Source of the DNA: Eunapius fragilis
Lineage: Eukaryota; Porifera; Demospongiae; Spongillida; Spongillidae
Direction: 5' to 3'
Length of the DNA: 64,000 bases
Assembly: GCA_963681505.1 (NCBI GenBank)
Contig: OY811993.1
Location: forward strand, 2,975,387 to 3,039,386
The position numbers and the translations under genes are program-made. Below the pieces are notes generated by a model. That model saw nothing but the letters and a program-made list of their open reading frames with translations, was not told the origin of the DNA and made no database searches. Within the stretch, counting starts at the first letter, position 1, and every line of letters begins with the position of its first letter. Shown piece by piece: positions 1-12,162 of the stretch.

Positions 1-431
1 TGAAGTAAATTTGGTGTCATGGCAACCAAGTGCGTGCGCGCGCTGCAACGCTTTTTAAGTTGCCCATTTTTTTAACGCATTTTTGCGTTATGCGGATGCT
101 TAAACGCATCGTACTACGACTCTTTTTCACATAGGTGGATAGCTACTGACGAGTGGTATAAGAATCCGTTTGATGTGGTGGTCCTACCACTATGTTTGTC
201 TTAGAACACCGAAAAAGGTCTCCTTTTTGGATGTGACAGTAGTATTTAATTGCTGTACGAACGTCGTAGTTATTGCATATTGTATCTAAATCTTGTATTC
301 CACTCAAATCTCTAATATTCAAGGTACCTTGAATGATAGGATGTTTGTATTTCACACTTTTGTAAGCGTTGATGTGTCCGCAAAATGAATTACGGTTCGT
401 TTCGTGCGGCCATTTATGAGGCTGTAACTAG
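1..431. other. No firm gene
   Basis: I see no complete gene here. A minus-strand open stretch at 143-355 has ordinary amino-acid composition and might be an exon of something that continues beyond the window edge, but I recognise no family and no clear splice sites, so I do not call it. Confidence 0.3.
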
Positions 432-1505
432 GGGGTGTGGCTTTGCTTCCGTAAGTGTGTAGGGTGTGTGTGGAGATGTATGTGTGTATGGAGAGGGATG
501 TGTAGGGTGTGGAGAGGGGCTTGTGGAGACGTGTGTGTGGAGAGGGATGGTGGAGTGTGAGGTGTAGTGTGTGGGAAGGGGAGTTGTGTAGGTGGGTGTG
601 CAGAGTGTACAGTGTGTGTGTGGAGGGGGTGGGTGTGTAGGGTGCATGCGGTGAGGGGTGTGTGGAGGAGTGTGTACACAAAGTGGTTGGAGAGTAGTGG
701 TGTGCAGGTGCGTGTGGAGAGGGAGTGTAGGGTGTGTGCGCGGAGGGGTGTGTGTGGTGTATGGAGAGAAAGTGAGTGGGGATTAGTGGTGTGCAAGTGT
801 GTGTGTGGTGTATGAATAAGGGATGTGTAGTGTATGAGGGGGAGTGTGTAGGGTGTGTGGAGGGAGTGTGTAGGGTGTGTGGAGGGGTATGTGCAGAGTG
901 TGTACACGGAGTGTGTGGAAAGAACAGAGGAGTGTATAGAGGGGATGTGTGGAGTGTGCGTGGAGAGGGGTGTGGGGAGTGGAGCAAGGAATGTAGGGTG
1001 TGTGCAGAGAGTGTGTGGAGGGGAGTGAGTGTGTAGGGTGTGCAGAGACGTGTGTCTATGTGGGGAGGGGAGTGTATAGGGTGTGTGTGGAGAAGTGAGT
1101 GTGTAGGGGGTATGGAGTGTAGGATGTGTGTAGAGAGGGGTGGTGTGTAGGTGAGTGTGCAAAGGGAGTCTGTAGGGTGTGTGGATGGGAGTGTAGGGTG
1201 TGTGTGGATGGGAGTGTGGGGTGTGTGGAGGTGAGTGTGTAGGGGTATGGAGTATAGGGTGTGTGTGGAGAGGGAGTTGTGTAGGGGGGTGTGCAAAGGG
1301 AGTCTGTAGGGTGTGTGGATGGGAGTGTAGGGTGTGTGGATGGGAGTGTGGGGTGTGTGGAGAGGGGTGGTGTGTAGGTGAGTGTGCAAAGGGAGTCTGT
1401 AGGGTGTGTGGATGGGAGTGTAGGGTGTGTGTGGATGGGTGTGGAGGGGTGCGTGTAGAGGGGAGTGTGGGGTGTGTAGGGTGCGTGTGGTGAGGGGTGT
1501 TTGTG
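432..1505. repeat. GT/GA-rich degenerate minisatellite, about 1.07 kb
   Basis: The plus strand is nearly free of C and is built from variants of GGGTGTGTGGA, GGGAGTGTA and GTGTGGAGAGG. Long open frames occur on both strands, but their products are only His/Thr/Pro or Cys/Gly/Val repeats, which is what a skewed tandem repeat gives. I read it as non-coding repeat DNA. Confidence 0.9.
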
Positions 1506-1851
1506 TGCTAAGTTATTTGTGGCACCAAACCACCAAACCAAATGACTAGAAGAAAAAAGTTTGGCCATTACTTTCATGCATTAACAACCCACTCACCACT
1601 GCTGTACCGAATCATTTGTCTAAGATCCCTAAACACGGAGATTCAGGTGAGAATGTTCAGTCAAGTCAAATAAATCAGCAATTCAACATGAAATCAAAAC
1701 ACAGAGAACATTATCACCAATGCCATCAAACGCCTGCATTATGAGCAACATTCTAAACATGAGGACACGGTAGCAGTGCAAAAGTTGTGAGGTAGAAAAG
1801 TTTGGAAAAGTTACAGGAAAAATCTCAAACACCCACTTTACAAGGGAGATT

Positions 1852-2136
1852 ATGAAATCTGCATCATACCAAGCACACATCGAGAGGATTAGTGATTACC
1901 TTATTTGTGGACCTGGTGTGTGGTGGAAGACCACTGATGACGGAGTTGAGTTCTTTGATGGAGACTCAGAAGAGGACTACAAGGCTGTAGGTCCTTCCTT
2001 GCGTCACTTCCATTCAGTTTCACTGGAGGACATTGATGCGCTTTTATTAGAACAGTGGGAACAGTGCATTGCACAGAACACTGAACTTCTAGCACTAATA
2101 ATGTACAGGACTGGTGCCGGTGTTGTACTGGGCTGA
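1852..2136 (+). other. Open frame of unknown nature, 94 codons
   Basis: An ATG-initiated frame with unbiased composition (many acidic and aromatic residues, a GPGVWWKTTDDGVEFFDGD stretch) runs into the 22-bp tandem repeat just after it, where it stops. I recognise no family. It may be an exon of a decayed gene or a chance frame. The final residues come from repeat-like sequence, so the 3' end is not trustworthy. Confidence 0.2.
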
Positions 2137-2145
2137 TGTATTGAA

Positions 2146-2289
2146 TGTACTGGACTGGTGTGATGTATGTACTGGACTGGTGTGATGTATGTACTGGACT
2201 GGTGTGATGTATGTACTGGACTGGTGTGATGTATGTACTGGACTGGTGTGATGTATGTACTGGACTGGTGTGATGTATGTACTGGACCA
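2146..2289. repeat. 22-bp tandem repeat, about 6.5 copies
   Basis: The unit TGTACTGGACTGGTGTGATGTA is repeated head to tail with practically no divergence. The minus-strand translation gives a Thr/Ser/His repeat, which is an artefact of the unit. Confidence 0.95.
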
Positions 2290-2761
2290 CCTCACATAAA
2301 CTCCATGGACTTAAATAGCAGACTTTGCATTTGGTGATATCAAACACCCTCTGTGTGTGTGTGTTTGTGTTTGTATTTACATGTAAATGGTCTCACTGGA
2401 TGGAGCCTTGATAATGGCAGTGAAATTATTTCTACCCTATCTCAATAGATTTGGCCACTGGATATGCTGAGCTATTCACACACATGACTTCATATTTACC
2501 CATGGCTTCAGAACTTCAAATGTAAAAATCTGAGGATGGTACACCGGTGTCTAGTACTTCCCACCAACACCCTCCCTCTTTAATAAATGTGCAGGGGCAA
2601 TGCCACACCCCCTTCCCTCCTCCATCATACAACATACCAGTCCACTACATACATCACAGCAATCCAATACACCAGTCCTGTTCATACAACATGTGGTGGA
2701 AGTTGCAAATACATAATGCCTCTGTACTGTATATAGGACTCGGGAACTAGTGAGACACACC

Positions 2762-2870
2762 CAGTGGTGGATCCAGGCATATTTTAGGCTCATTAAAACC
2801 GGGCAATTATGGGCACGGGCCCATAATTGCCCGGTTTTAATGAACCTAAAATATGCTGGATCCGCCACTG
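2762..2870. repeat. 109-bp foldback (MITE-like) element
   Basis: Two arms of about 52 bp (2762-2814 and 2819-2870) are inverted copies with a 4-nt loop. They differ by two substitutions and one single-base indel. The outer ends read CAGTGG...CCACTG. Such near-complete hairpins are typical of small foldback MITEs; no target duplication was obvious. Confidence 0.85.
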
Positions 2871-3079
2871 CACACCCACCCAAGATCTGAGCACTTGGTG
2901 TCATTTGAAGTAGGTTTCTGGATCGTAGTGGCCTGGGCAGTGCCACTTTCAAAAGACAATCCAGTATGTATAAGTCCAGCACATGCAACAACTGGTGTGT
3001 TGTATGTATTGAACCAACTAACATACATGTACATTCCATGGTGTTAAATGGGAGACTTTGCGTTTGGTCATAGCAAACA

Positions 3080-3513
3080 TCCTGTGTGTGTGTGTGTGTG
3101 TGTGTGTTGTGTATATGTGTGCATGTGTGATATGTATAGTGATATACATGTGTGCATGTGTTTATATGCATGAGCAAATAATTAACTAACACACATGAAG
3201 CCAGCTGCTGCTCACCTAACAGTACAGAAGCAGCCCATTAGCAGAAGAGCGATAACATGCACAATGCACACACATCTAATGCACACAAACACATGCACAT
3301 ATTCTCAACAGACATATATGATATATTCTCAACAGACATATGCACACCCACACACAATGCGTATGATCTAGCTAGCTCCCCTTGTGTATGATCTAGCTCC
3401 CCTTGCTTGAGAGGTCCAGCTAGTTGATACTTGGGCTATATTGAGCCCCACTTATAACATGCAGAAATGTTATAAAAACACAGAAATGCACAAATACATA
3501 CTCCAGACATATA

Positions 3514-3572
<59 letters not shown>

Positions 3573-3800
3573 AAACAACGTACATGTACATGTACATGAA
3601 CAAACACCTCTAGCTTGAGAGGTCCAGTTCCAATCCAGCTTGCCCAAATACTAGACTACTGAGACTTATGTGAGTGTATGAATGAAGTGACCCAAATGAA
3701 CACACAAGTACAATATCCACATGCACACACACACACACACACACACACACGCATTCACATGCATATACACATGCACACAAGCATACACATGCATGCACAC
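3080..3800. repeat. Cluster of (CA)n/(TG)n microsatellites
   Basis: Runs of TG/CA lie at about 3083-3106, 3514-3566 and 3722-3750, embedded in ACAC/CATG-rich sequence. The Cys-Val or His-Thr frames that cross them are artefacts. Between the runs I see no gene. Confidence 0.9.
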
Positions 3801-3979
3801 AAGCACACACATACATATGGCACCAACACTTTTGTGATGGAAACTGATCCAACAACTAGACAATATCACACTGTTAGGCCTATACAGTTGTATAGGCAGG
3901 CTGGTTGTAGGCTATTTCAAATGTTGTTTAGTTCTTAGTTTGGCGGGGTCTGGTAAATATACAAGATATTATTGAGTCC

Positions 3980-4680
3980 AGTCTGAAGCGTACGGCACCC
4001 CCCCCCCCCCCCCCCCCCCCGCTTTTCGTATCGGGCCTGAAGCGGACAGCACCACCACCCCCACCACCCCACCCCCGCTTTTCGTATCGCGGCAGTGACG
4101 TAGTGTGAGTGTTGAGCGCCCGGGGGGGGTGGGGGGGCTGTCGGCTTCTGGCCCGATGGGGGGGGGGGGGGGGGGGGGGGTACCTAGCGGAAAAGAGGGA
4201 AGGGGAGGAGCCTTATATTATATGAACGCGTTTACAACTGCCCCCTGTATCTGCCGATGCGTTCGTGAGTTCTCGTTGACGCGATAATTAATTATCTCTC
4301 GTCTACTTCGACGCCCCCTCAACCCTGCGCCCGGGGACATATGCCCCCCCCCCCCCCCCCCCCCCCCTCTCTCTACACCACTGTATCGCGGGTCTAAACC
4401 TCCCTTTTGGAAATTTCTGTATCCGCCCCTGGAGAGGGTGCTCCAGGTGCTTTTGAGCACCCCCCTCGGTCAAAATTGTAACCGTTAGTTATTAAATATA
4501 ACGACAACGTGTGCCAAAGGCCTCCACTTTTCGTATCGGACTTGAAGCGGACTGCATCCCCCCCCCCCTCCCACACACACACACTCACTTTTCATATCAG
4601 ACCAGAAGCGGGCCCTCCCCTTCCCCCCCCCCCCCCCCCCCCCAGTATTCCTGACCTTAAGCACCCCCTCGCTGAAATTC
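3980..4680. repeat. Repeat units with TTTTCGTATC core and poly-C/poly-G runs
   Basis: A unit with the core CTTTTCGTATCGGRCYTGAAGCGGAC recurs at about 3981-4030, 4030-4092, 4526-4560 and, more diverged, 4588-4612. Between units lie homopolymers: C23 at 3998-4020, G23 at 4158-4180, C24 at 4344-4367 and C21 at 4623-4643. Frames in this stretch are Gly- or Pro-rich artefacts. Confidence 0.75.
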
Positions 4681-5984
4681 TGGATACGCCACTGTATATA
4701 TACTACGTATACGTATGTGGGTCAAGCTATGGTTGTTACGCACATGTAGAACGCCTATAAGCACCTCAGATGTAACATACCTGAGTGAGTCACACAGTGG
4801 CTGAGCCCGTATAAAAACGTCCATTACGTCATACAAGTGGAAGGATTAATAATGGGGACATTCAGTACCTAACACCACTGAAGTGACTCTGGAACCTAGA
4901 AAAGTAGGGGAAAGAGTGTTTTATGGTATCTGGCCCCTTCCTCGATGATCTGGCTAACATTTGAATCACTGATTCTTACTGCAACTATCACAGATCCTGA
5001 GAAAAATGCACAAACATCTTGACAAAACCCAAATTTCTACACAATTTCTACATGTGTCTATGGACGTGTTGTTTTAGGGCCATGGAACCTACAGATAGAC
5101 CCTGAATTTTTTTGTTTCATCAATTAAGCATAGTGAAAGATGTTCTTAACTATATTTTTGACCGCCTTCCTTTTTTCTGACGATTCCTGATTTATACTGA
5201 ACAGAAATGCACTTTGTTCCATACATGTCAATGGACGCGTGCGCGGAAAATTAACGGACGTTTGCATTGACGCGTCAGGAATACGTAATGAGCGTCCGAA
5301 ATTTCTGGTAATGGCATACAATTATTGCTATCCTATATCGGCGGGCTTCTTCATTAATAAGCGTTGAAACAGACAAGCCCTTTGACAGTAATGCAACGCC
5401 AGGAGTGTTACAAAGAACATTGGGCATATACCACGAGAGATATACAAATCACTTCTGATGGAACAACTCCAGCTTAATAACTGGTAATAGGAGACGAGGA
5501 AAAGTTATCGAGGTTCCCTGCATCAACTGAGCTATATGCACGTTCAAAGAAGCTGGCGTAACAAAGCGTTGAATTACATTGCACAGACACTGACTCACAG
5601 CCATAACAGATATATATTGTGTGCATATGATTTCGTAAAATAATCAGTGACACGTTATCAATTATAGAGGAGTTTATTAACGAAGCGAATTTATATGTTA
5701 TTGAAGTGTTGAAATTGTAATTACACGCGATGATAATTTATGTTTTGTCTTGATTTTTGTATAGCATTGCTGTATTGTAACGGAGTGAAAAATGCAATTC
5801 CAATTCAGACTGTTTTGATTCAATGTGAAATAAAATGCAAAATGACCGCTGATGAATAGCGATTTCTCCATATGGTTACTGATGAGATTAAATGGCAATT
5901 CATCCATGCTGGTTTCTATTTGTTTGGAATGTACTCTCGCAGGTAACGGGTTACGGAATTCAAATTAATGTTTCATGTCCACAA
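4681..5984. other. No gene recognised
   Basis: AT-rich sequence with only short, unconvincing frames on either strand. I find no splice-bounded coding exon or repeat of note. Confidence 0.4.
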
Positions 5985-6055
5985 TTGCTGGCCATGAGCT
6001 GCGCAGTCATCCTGATAGAGACCACCCAGTACGGACTGCCCACCATGATACTGTA
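5985..6055 (+). pseudogene. Shard of a ClC exon (exon 16 type)
   Basis: About 70 bp match the 3' half of exon 16 of the ClC-6-like gene at 30778-30958. The shared peptide reads VILIETTQ...YGLP.MI, but 12 bp between Gln and Tyr are missing and a stop follows soon after. No neighbouring ClC exons are present. I infer a stray partial duplication of the downstream gene or of a paralogue; it cannot encode a channel. Confidence 0.7.
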
Positions 6056-6360
6056 ATGGCAAGTTCATTACTGTTTTGGCAAATACATTACCAATGTGAA
6101 CCAAAATAATATTTTTTTGTAATTCAAAATAGCATGCCTTGCAGGTTTATATCATGAACAACATGTTGTACACTCTATAGATGCACAACTGTGGAAGTTT
6201 AGCACACCATATTGTTGGGGACTTGCAAGCATATTAATGCCAAAGTTATCTGCACAGCAGAAGAGAGAGATCCTTGCCTAAATAAGGGCATTCTACACAT
6301 CTGAGTTTAATACTAAGATGTATGGCATTGTATGCCAGTACTATAAATCATCTTTTGTAG
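6056..6360. other. No gene recognised
   Basis: AT-rich spacer between the ClC shard and the decayed mobile-element gene. Nothing supportable is seen. Confidence 0.4.
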
Positions 6361-7555
6361 GTCGGGACTTCAAAGGCTGGCCCAGATGTCTTTATTCATA
6401 CTGGGTCCATATCTGAATGAAGGAGAGACTGTGAAGTACTGCTTGCATTTACAAAGGTTAGTGTCCATTTGAAAATGTACGTTGAGCTTTACAAATTTTC
6501 AATGCAAGTTTTTTCAGATTTCCTACTGCGAAATCTTTAAACCTTCATTGGCTGATTCATGCAGAAATATTTGTCATGCATTTGTTGATTCAGCCAAGCG
6601 TCACATGCCAACTCTACTTGAAAAGCAAAAAACCCACCTTCTTCTCCATCTTGTGGATTGCATGATTCAGTTTGGACCATCCGTCGGCTTTCAGTGCAGA
6701 AAGGTATATTTAAAGTGTCATTAAATCTGTTTTGAAGTTACTGTTTTCACAGATTTGAGTCGTTTAATGCCAATGTTCAGACGTATAACGTATTTGGCAA
6801 AGGCTGGCTCCTAGTAGGGACATAGCTCAACAGTTCTCCACATTGCAACATTTGCGCTACGTTTGTTCTGATGAGATGTGGGTGCCAATGAAAGGTATGC
6901 AGTTGATTTTATATTTTTAAGTTCCATGTTCAATATTTCTAACTGTAGGTGTGGCATTGCCCTAAAGCATGTCTACTCAATGCCACTTGTGCAACACTTG
7001 GTATGTGGCACTTCTATGCAGGAAATATATGAGCAGAGAGTGATTTACCAACAAGGAGCACCTCAAAAGGTAAACAGCAAGTACTTCCCTTGGATGGCAT
7101 TATTATACTGTATTCCCTACTTAGATATCAAAATGTTTACGTACCTTGTCCGCCTTGCATCTGGTTTGTGCTGGAAGGCAAAATACCATTCTTGACATAT
7201 TGATGCAGTGTGGAATACCCTATAATCCTGTGCTGGGATCTGTTACGCTAGTCACAGAATGTGGTGCAATTATGTCACAGGAACACAAACTTGTGAATTC
7301 TGGGGACTTCATAGAATTTGTCACATCACAGTTTGAGGTAAGACGTGAATAAACACTTCCAACATACATTTTCACTAATACATGTAATTTCAGATGCAGT
7401 ATGGTATCTTGCTAGCCACGTTCAAGCATACTGATGGCAGTGTTCACTGCCTTGTTCAAGGCTTTCATAAGCTGGAGACTGCTGATGGGCAGGCCTTTCT
7501 GAATCCACATGACTACCCCCTTCATGAACTCAGCCGAACATGCAATCTTCTGTAC
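6361..7555 (+). pseudogene. Decayed multi-exon gene of mobile-element type, cut by element 1
   Basis: Several short exons with GT-AG borders can be read: about 6361-6459, 6521-6703, 6754-6893, 6949-7069, 7186-7338 and 7394-7555. The translated text includes a HLLLHLVDCMIQFGPSVGF block, then FESFNANV and SRDIAQQF. I recall the combination of an FGP block, FESFNA and SRDIA from large uncharacterised proteins of mobile elements in fungi and animals; this is recollection, not a search. The third exon is frameshifted between the FESFNA and SRDIA blocks, so the gene is broken. The last exon runs directly into the left end of transposon 1 at 7556. A possible continuation lies beyond both transposons, at about 19230-19450. 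Confidence 0.5.
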
Positions 7556-7640
7556 CACAGGGAAAAAAATCGTGTTCCGGACCTTGGGTTTTACCCTAGA
7601 AAAAATTCTCACCACGGTTTGTCAAGACTTACCAAGTCTT
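7556..7640 (+). repeat. Left terminal inverted repeat of transposon 1
   Basis: Begins CACAGGGAAAAAAATCGTG, continues through TTCCGGACCTTGGG and CCCTAGAAAAAA to GGTTTGTCAAGAC. It matches the reverse complement of the right end apart from the right-hand hairpin insertion and scattered substitutions. Confidence 0.88.
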
Positions 7641-7810
7641 ACCAAGATTTATCAGACACAACTTGCCAAGACTTAGCAAGAATCAACCAAGTTTTAGCAA
7701 GTCTTATCAAGACTTGACCAGAATTTGGAACAGAAATTTTAAGACTTAACAAGACCTAGCATGGTTTGCCAAGAATAAAGCAGGTGTGACTTATCAAGTC
7801 TTATCAAGGC
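7612..7810. repeat. Left subterminal repeat array of transposon 1
   Basis: About ten variants of CAAGACTTACCAAG / AAGTCTTATCAAG lie within 200 bp. The same motif family, in both orientations, recurs inside the right end at about 12163-12260. In plant CACTA elements such arrays are the binding sites of an element-encoded accessory protein; here the binding protein is unknown. Confidence 0.85.
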
Positions 7811-7889
7811 GTTCCTAGAATAAATAACATTATACTTGTCAATTCTTATTATAGCATGATAATAAGGTACAATTACACACATGTAGAAA

Positions 7890-9899
7890 GTTAACTGTCA
7901 CATTCTGAGTCACGGCACTTCTGATTGGCTTTTGAAACAAATGTTACCATGTTCCATTCGGTTTGGTTGTACCTCTTGTTCATGATATCTGAAAACCAAA
8001 AGATTTTTTTACACAATACATTTTATGTGCATTAAATTAACTTACCAATTATTCTTGAAACTTTAGTTGGATCAAGCACACCTCTTTCACTCTTCGTACT
8101 TTTAAACAGCAGGGAAGAAGACAATTCTGCTCTAGTAAAAAGCATGTCCAACAATTGCAATCCAAACAAGTATGGTGTTTTAGCTGGCAGATGAAGAACG
8201 TTAACTCCATTTACCTATAAGAGTGCAAGTTTATACCCTTTTTGTATGAAATAACCATGTACATGCTTGTATCTTCTTGTTTTATTGCAGAGCTGCATGG
8301 TATGCTATTGTCTGCTCTTCCTGAATTGGAAAATGCTGATTGTGTTGGGGGCGCTGGACTCAAGGCATGCCCATCCAATAGCTCTTTGAATCTGCTCATC
8401 ATCTCTATCTGGGACAGGCAAATCTCATTCTGTGTGTCACAAATCTGCTGCATGTCAGTCTAAGGCATCATTATGTAACTAGACTTTGCAAACAATTTGT
8501 AATGCACTGCACCTTCATCTCTCTCAACAAAGTTGCTATTTCTTCTTGATTCTGAGTATATATAAGAAAGTTTTGGTCAAATATTACTAACATTAATGCA
8601 TGCAACACACAAGGTTGCTACTTGTACCCACACATTCCAGCTCTTTACCTTAAGGAATAAAACAAAATAATATAACCATGCACAGTATGAAATGAACCTG
8701 CCTGATTTCACAGCTTTAGATAAAATATCCTTTCTGGATGTGTGAGGATCAACTACCGAATCCTTCAAATTGTAAAGACTTATAATAATAGATAGCTATA
8801 CAAAATAGCATGTAGCAGACCTTGGATTCCTCTCTGCTTGATGTTGATTGACGAAGCATTTGTTCACATATCATTAAGAAAATACTCAAAAACATTTGCT
8901 GCATACCAGTTTTGCTGATTTGGACTGAGTTTTCTTGAATTTCTATGTCATTTATTGAAATCCAGACATACAATACATTGTCACAGTTACAATTTGAGGA
9001 TTCATCTGTTAAAGCAAGAGAGTGAGCATTTAAGTTATGCAAAATAATTGTAACCTTTTAAGGATACAAATTGCGCTGGGTACACTTTTCCATGAGACTC
9101 GTAAAGAAGCTCTGCCCCTTTTGAGAGATCCATAACAGATTCCGTATCCTCTCTGTACAGGTCTCTGATTTTGGCAACCACTATCTTCCCAGTTTGAGAA
9201 CATTTCAGCACAACTGATCCTATTGTACGGATGCTTAATTATAAGTGATTGATCTATATTTATTCTTGCATCAGTGTTACTGATATTATAATTCCTAAAA
9301 CTGTCAAAGTAATCCGCTTTTATAGTCTGATTGGCCTTATTGCTAACTTACGCATATGAATGTATCGATCAGCCATGCACATATAACCTGCGCGTTTCTT
9401 TCTCTGCAAGATCAGCCAATTTTATCGGGTTGCGGTTAACACGCTACGTAACACCTCACGACCTAGCTGCATTTTGGCGCCAAAATGCAAACTTGATGTT
9501 TCAAGGTTCTTCCCTAGCACTATACATGTATATACATGCGCTAAAAGGATTCATGCTCGTAGCAGTGACTCAAAACATTCAAGCATCCCGCGTAGCGATT
9601 ACAATATTAATTGTATTTATTCCTCGCGGTCACACTAGCTAAAAACCACATACAGGTACCACATAATTAAGCCAAGGTGTCTTTCGTACGCGCCGCAGCT
9701 CAACTGATCTGCATTACCGTACGTGCTAGAATTGAGTAATTAGCGGCATGCTTCTGCATGTGCTAATTGTGTAGACAATGTGCACCTGCGCTTTTAACTT
9801 ACTGTTCTGGTCCAGTGTAGCTTCTTCCAGTTCTCCTTCGGATGCTTTCAGCGTGGGCTTCCTTTTTCTTTTCCCATTCGCTTCTTGATCAGTAGACAT
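7890..9899 (-). CDS. BEN-domain protein of transposon 1
   Basis: The BEN domain is a DNA- and chromatin-binding fold found mostly in animals. Supported exons on the minus strand: 9803-9899 (ATG start, Lys/Arg-rich N terminus), 9055-9219 (a block ending LLYESHGKVYPAQFVSL, resembling the corresponding block of the element 2 protein), 8907-9005, about 8287-8459 (predicted coiled coil, LSQIEMMSRFKELLDG), 8046-8214 and 7890-7989. The last two form the BEN domain: LQLLDMLFTRAEL, LDPTKVSRII, then KRYNQTEWN and a terminal KANQKCRD. Phases of the exons I could join agree; the exons between 8460 and 8906 are not resolved, so the exact protein is uncertain. The gene starts 97 bp from the divergent transposase ATG. 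The domain call is fairly secure; a role in transposition is inference. Confidence 0.7.
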
Positions 9900-9996
9900 T
9901 GTACTATACAGCTTAATATTGAACACGTGCATATGATATGGGATATGTTTTAATAAAAAATTATAATCTCTACTATTTGGCACGTGCGGCTGAAAA
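9900..9996. promoter_or_regulatory. Compact divergent promoter region of transposon 1
   Basis: Only 97 bp separate the ATG of the minus-strand BEN gene from the ATG of the plus-strand transposase gene, so the two must share upstream DNA. Two ACGTG-containing sites are present: ACACGTGC near 9923 and GGCACGTGCG near 9979. The latter has the E-box core CACGTG. No TATA box is clear. Confidence 0.45.
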
Positions 9997-11002
9997 ATGG
10001 AGAGACCAGAACAATTGCGTAGAGGCTATCGACAGTACTTAAGAGACCCTTTAGTACCAGCGCCTAGAACTACAATGTGGAATCATCAGAAAACAAAAAG
10101 GTATTGGATGGCTCATTGACCTTGTAGCTATAATTAATTTAATAAATTCGATTCATTAATTGTTACACGGTCGTACATATCCCACAAGTGCAAGTATGAA
10201 GCAATTACCCCCGGTGCAGACCTAAAGTACACCACTCAGTTGACAATGAAGATTTAACATCAGCTAGTCATCATGATAGTAGCGAATGCAGTACCAGTGA
10301 TCAAAGACCAGCAGATGCAGATCTGCCTGTAGCAATAGGTAAGTGTCTATAAATCAGTGTAGTTTTGGTTGTGATAACTGCATGTTACTACATTAAATAC
10401 TGGAATAATGGACAGCAATGAAGGGAATCAAGAGGCAATTGATGATGCATGTGTTCGAAGCTGAAAGAGGTGATGACATGTACACAAGTGGTGCAAGTGA
10501 TGGTGCAAGTGAATTGTCGAGGCCTGTGTCAGAAAATGACAGTGATTCTGAGGAAGAATATTCACATTCTTCATCAAGCGAACAAGAGGAAGAACCAATG
10601 AGCTGTACATTGAACATGGAAAGTATTCCAGAGTCTTCATTTGAGCCACTCTATAATAGTTCAACCGTGACAGTTTGTGGTGCTTATTTTTGCATCATGA
10701 AGTATGCAAAAATAGCTAAGCTGCCATACAAAGCTATTGAAGAATTGTTAAATCTGCTGCAAGTGATTTGCCCTTCATCAAACAAATTGCCCAAGAGTTT
10801 ACACCAACTAAAGAAATTTTTTCACAAATTCACCGCACCTTACACATGCTCTAAAGTTTGCAGTGAGTGTTCATCGCCTTGCCATGGAACAGCAAACTGT
10901 GAAAATTGCAGTTCAGAATATGGCAATATGATTCATATTTCCATTGCAAAATCAGTGCAAACCATAGTATCACGTGAGTCAACTTAGAAGATGCATATGT
11001 AT

Positions 11003-11028
11003 GGGGGGGGGGGGGGGGGGGGGGGGGG
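11003..11028. repeat. Poly-G run, 26 nt
   Basis: An uninterrupted G26 lies just after the N-terminal transposase exon, at the place where the transposase core is missing. Confidence 0.95.
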
Positions 11029-11092
11029 AAATGTGCATTTTTTTAAGTAAGAAAAGCTTTTAAATATCTCTTAAAAAATCAAAATCCCACCA

Positions 11093-11144
11093 CCATACAG
11101 GTAATTGGACTGAATTGGCCAATTCAGTCCAATTACCTGTATGG
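11093..11144. repeat. Perfect 52-bp palindrome
   Basis: Two 26-bp arms (CCATACAGGTAATTGGACTG... and its exact complement) meet at 11118/11119 with no spacer. It lies at one edge of an inverted piece of the transposase gene and probably marks a rearrangement breakpoint. Confidence 0.95.
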
Positions 11145-12162
11145 CCCAGCAATCTAACATAATTTGCAACATGGTTAAGTTGATGCATAATATAAGTACA
11201 GGTTTTATCGCCATAAAGATCTGGTACCATTTCATAAAACTCATTCCATTGTGGACTCATTCTGCATTTTGCACTGAGAGTAAAAACGGTCTATTGAAGC
11301 ATATGTACCATGGAAAAGGCAATGTATTAGAGCAATTAGTTTTCAACATTGACATCACACAGACACTGCAATTTTTTACATTCATCTTTGGCACAGCATG
11401 AAAATATGACAGTGATGCATTATTTGAGCTTGCACTTTCTACCATTTCACTCACATGCTTACATATGTGTTGGAGAGCATGCATATCTCTGTGGACCTGG
11501 GTATTCAAGTCCTACAACAGAAGAAGAAAGAAATCTCTTGAATTGTGGTGATAGTACTCAAAATATCTAAAGAATAACGTTCTCTACTGCTCAGACATTA
11601 TTACAGAAAAGGGAAAGCGCAACAGCTCAGTATGTGTATACATCAGTGATGAAGATATACTTATGTTTGGTTGCATTCAGTTTTTCATCAACACACCTTC
11701 ACCCAAAGCAGTAGTACAACCTTTATTAGTGTGCACCTCATGGTACAGCGATGGAGGCCCATGTTGCAGAGACAATCTAAAAGCATACAAGGAACTAGAC
11801 CTTTTTACAGCACTTGACATATTTATCAAAGTCCAACATTCTGCCACTTCCAGACTTAATTGTATTTTTCTTGATAAAATAGTTTCAAAAGCAGTCTTAG
11901 TTGAAGGCCATGATAATAATTTGTATGCAATCAGACAGCCCAATAAATATGATCATAACTAATATGTGACTACTTTCTTGTTCATGTATTATACTGCTTT
12001 CGTTTCTTATTGTTTGCTATATATTCTATGGTGTATGTCTGTTGTAAGTGTATGTGTATATAATCGATTAACAAGTATAAATCTGAGGACCAGTGACTCG
12101 TTATTTATTACGCTATGACGCGTCAAGGATACTAATGAGATTCATACATGGCCACAATTGTC

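Larger units (their letters stand above)
9997..11962 (+). pseudogene. Tnp2-type transposase remnant of transposon 1
   Basis: Exon 1 (9997-10100) begins with ATG and contains YRQYLRDPLVPAPRTTMW, matching the first recognisable exon of the element 2 transposase. Exons at 10220-10338 and about 10416-10973 add an acidic Ser/Glu stretch, a helical block and a Cys-rich cluster. After that the catalytic core is missing: a G26 run and a 52-bp palindrome stand in its place. Homology resumes at 11252 on the plus strand (ESKNGLLKHMYHGKGNVLEQ), but the part that should precede it is present on the minus strand at about 11145-11251, that is, inverted. The C-terminal end near 11962 (RQPNKYDHN) parallels the end of the element 2 protein. 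The gene cannot make an active transposase. Confidence 0.8.

Noticed and set aside
352..1577. Long open frames on both strands encoding His/Thr/Pro or Cys/Gly/Val proteins
   Set aside because: They follow only from the GT-rich minisatellite; both strands are open and the products are pure low complexity.
3678..3938. A His/Thr-rich peptide gene
   Set aside because: It is a CA-repeat translation without other support.
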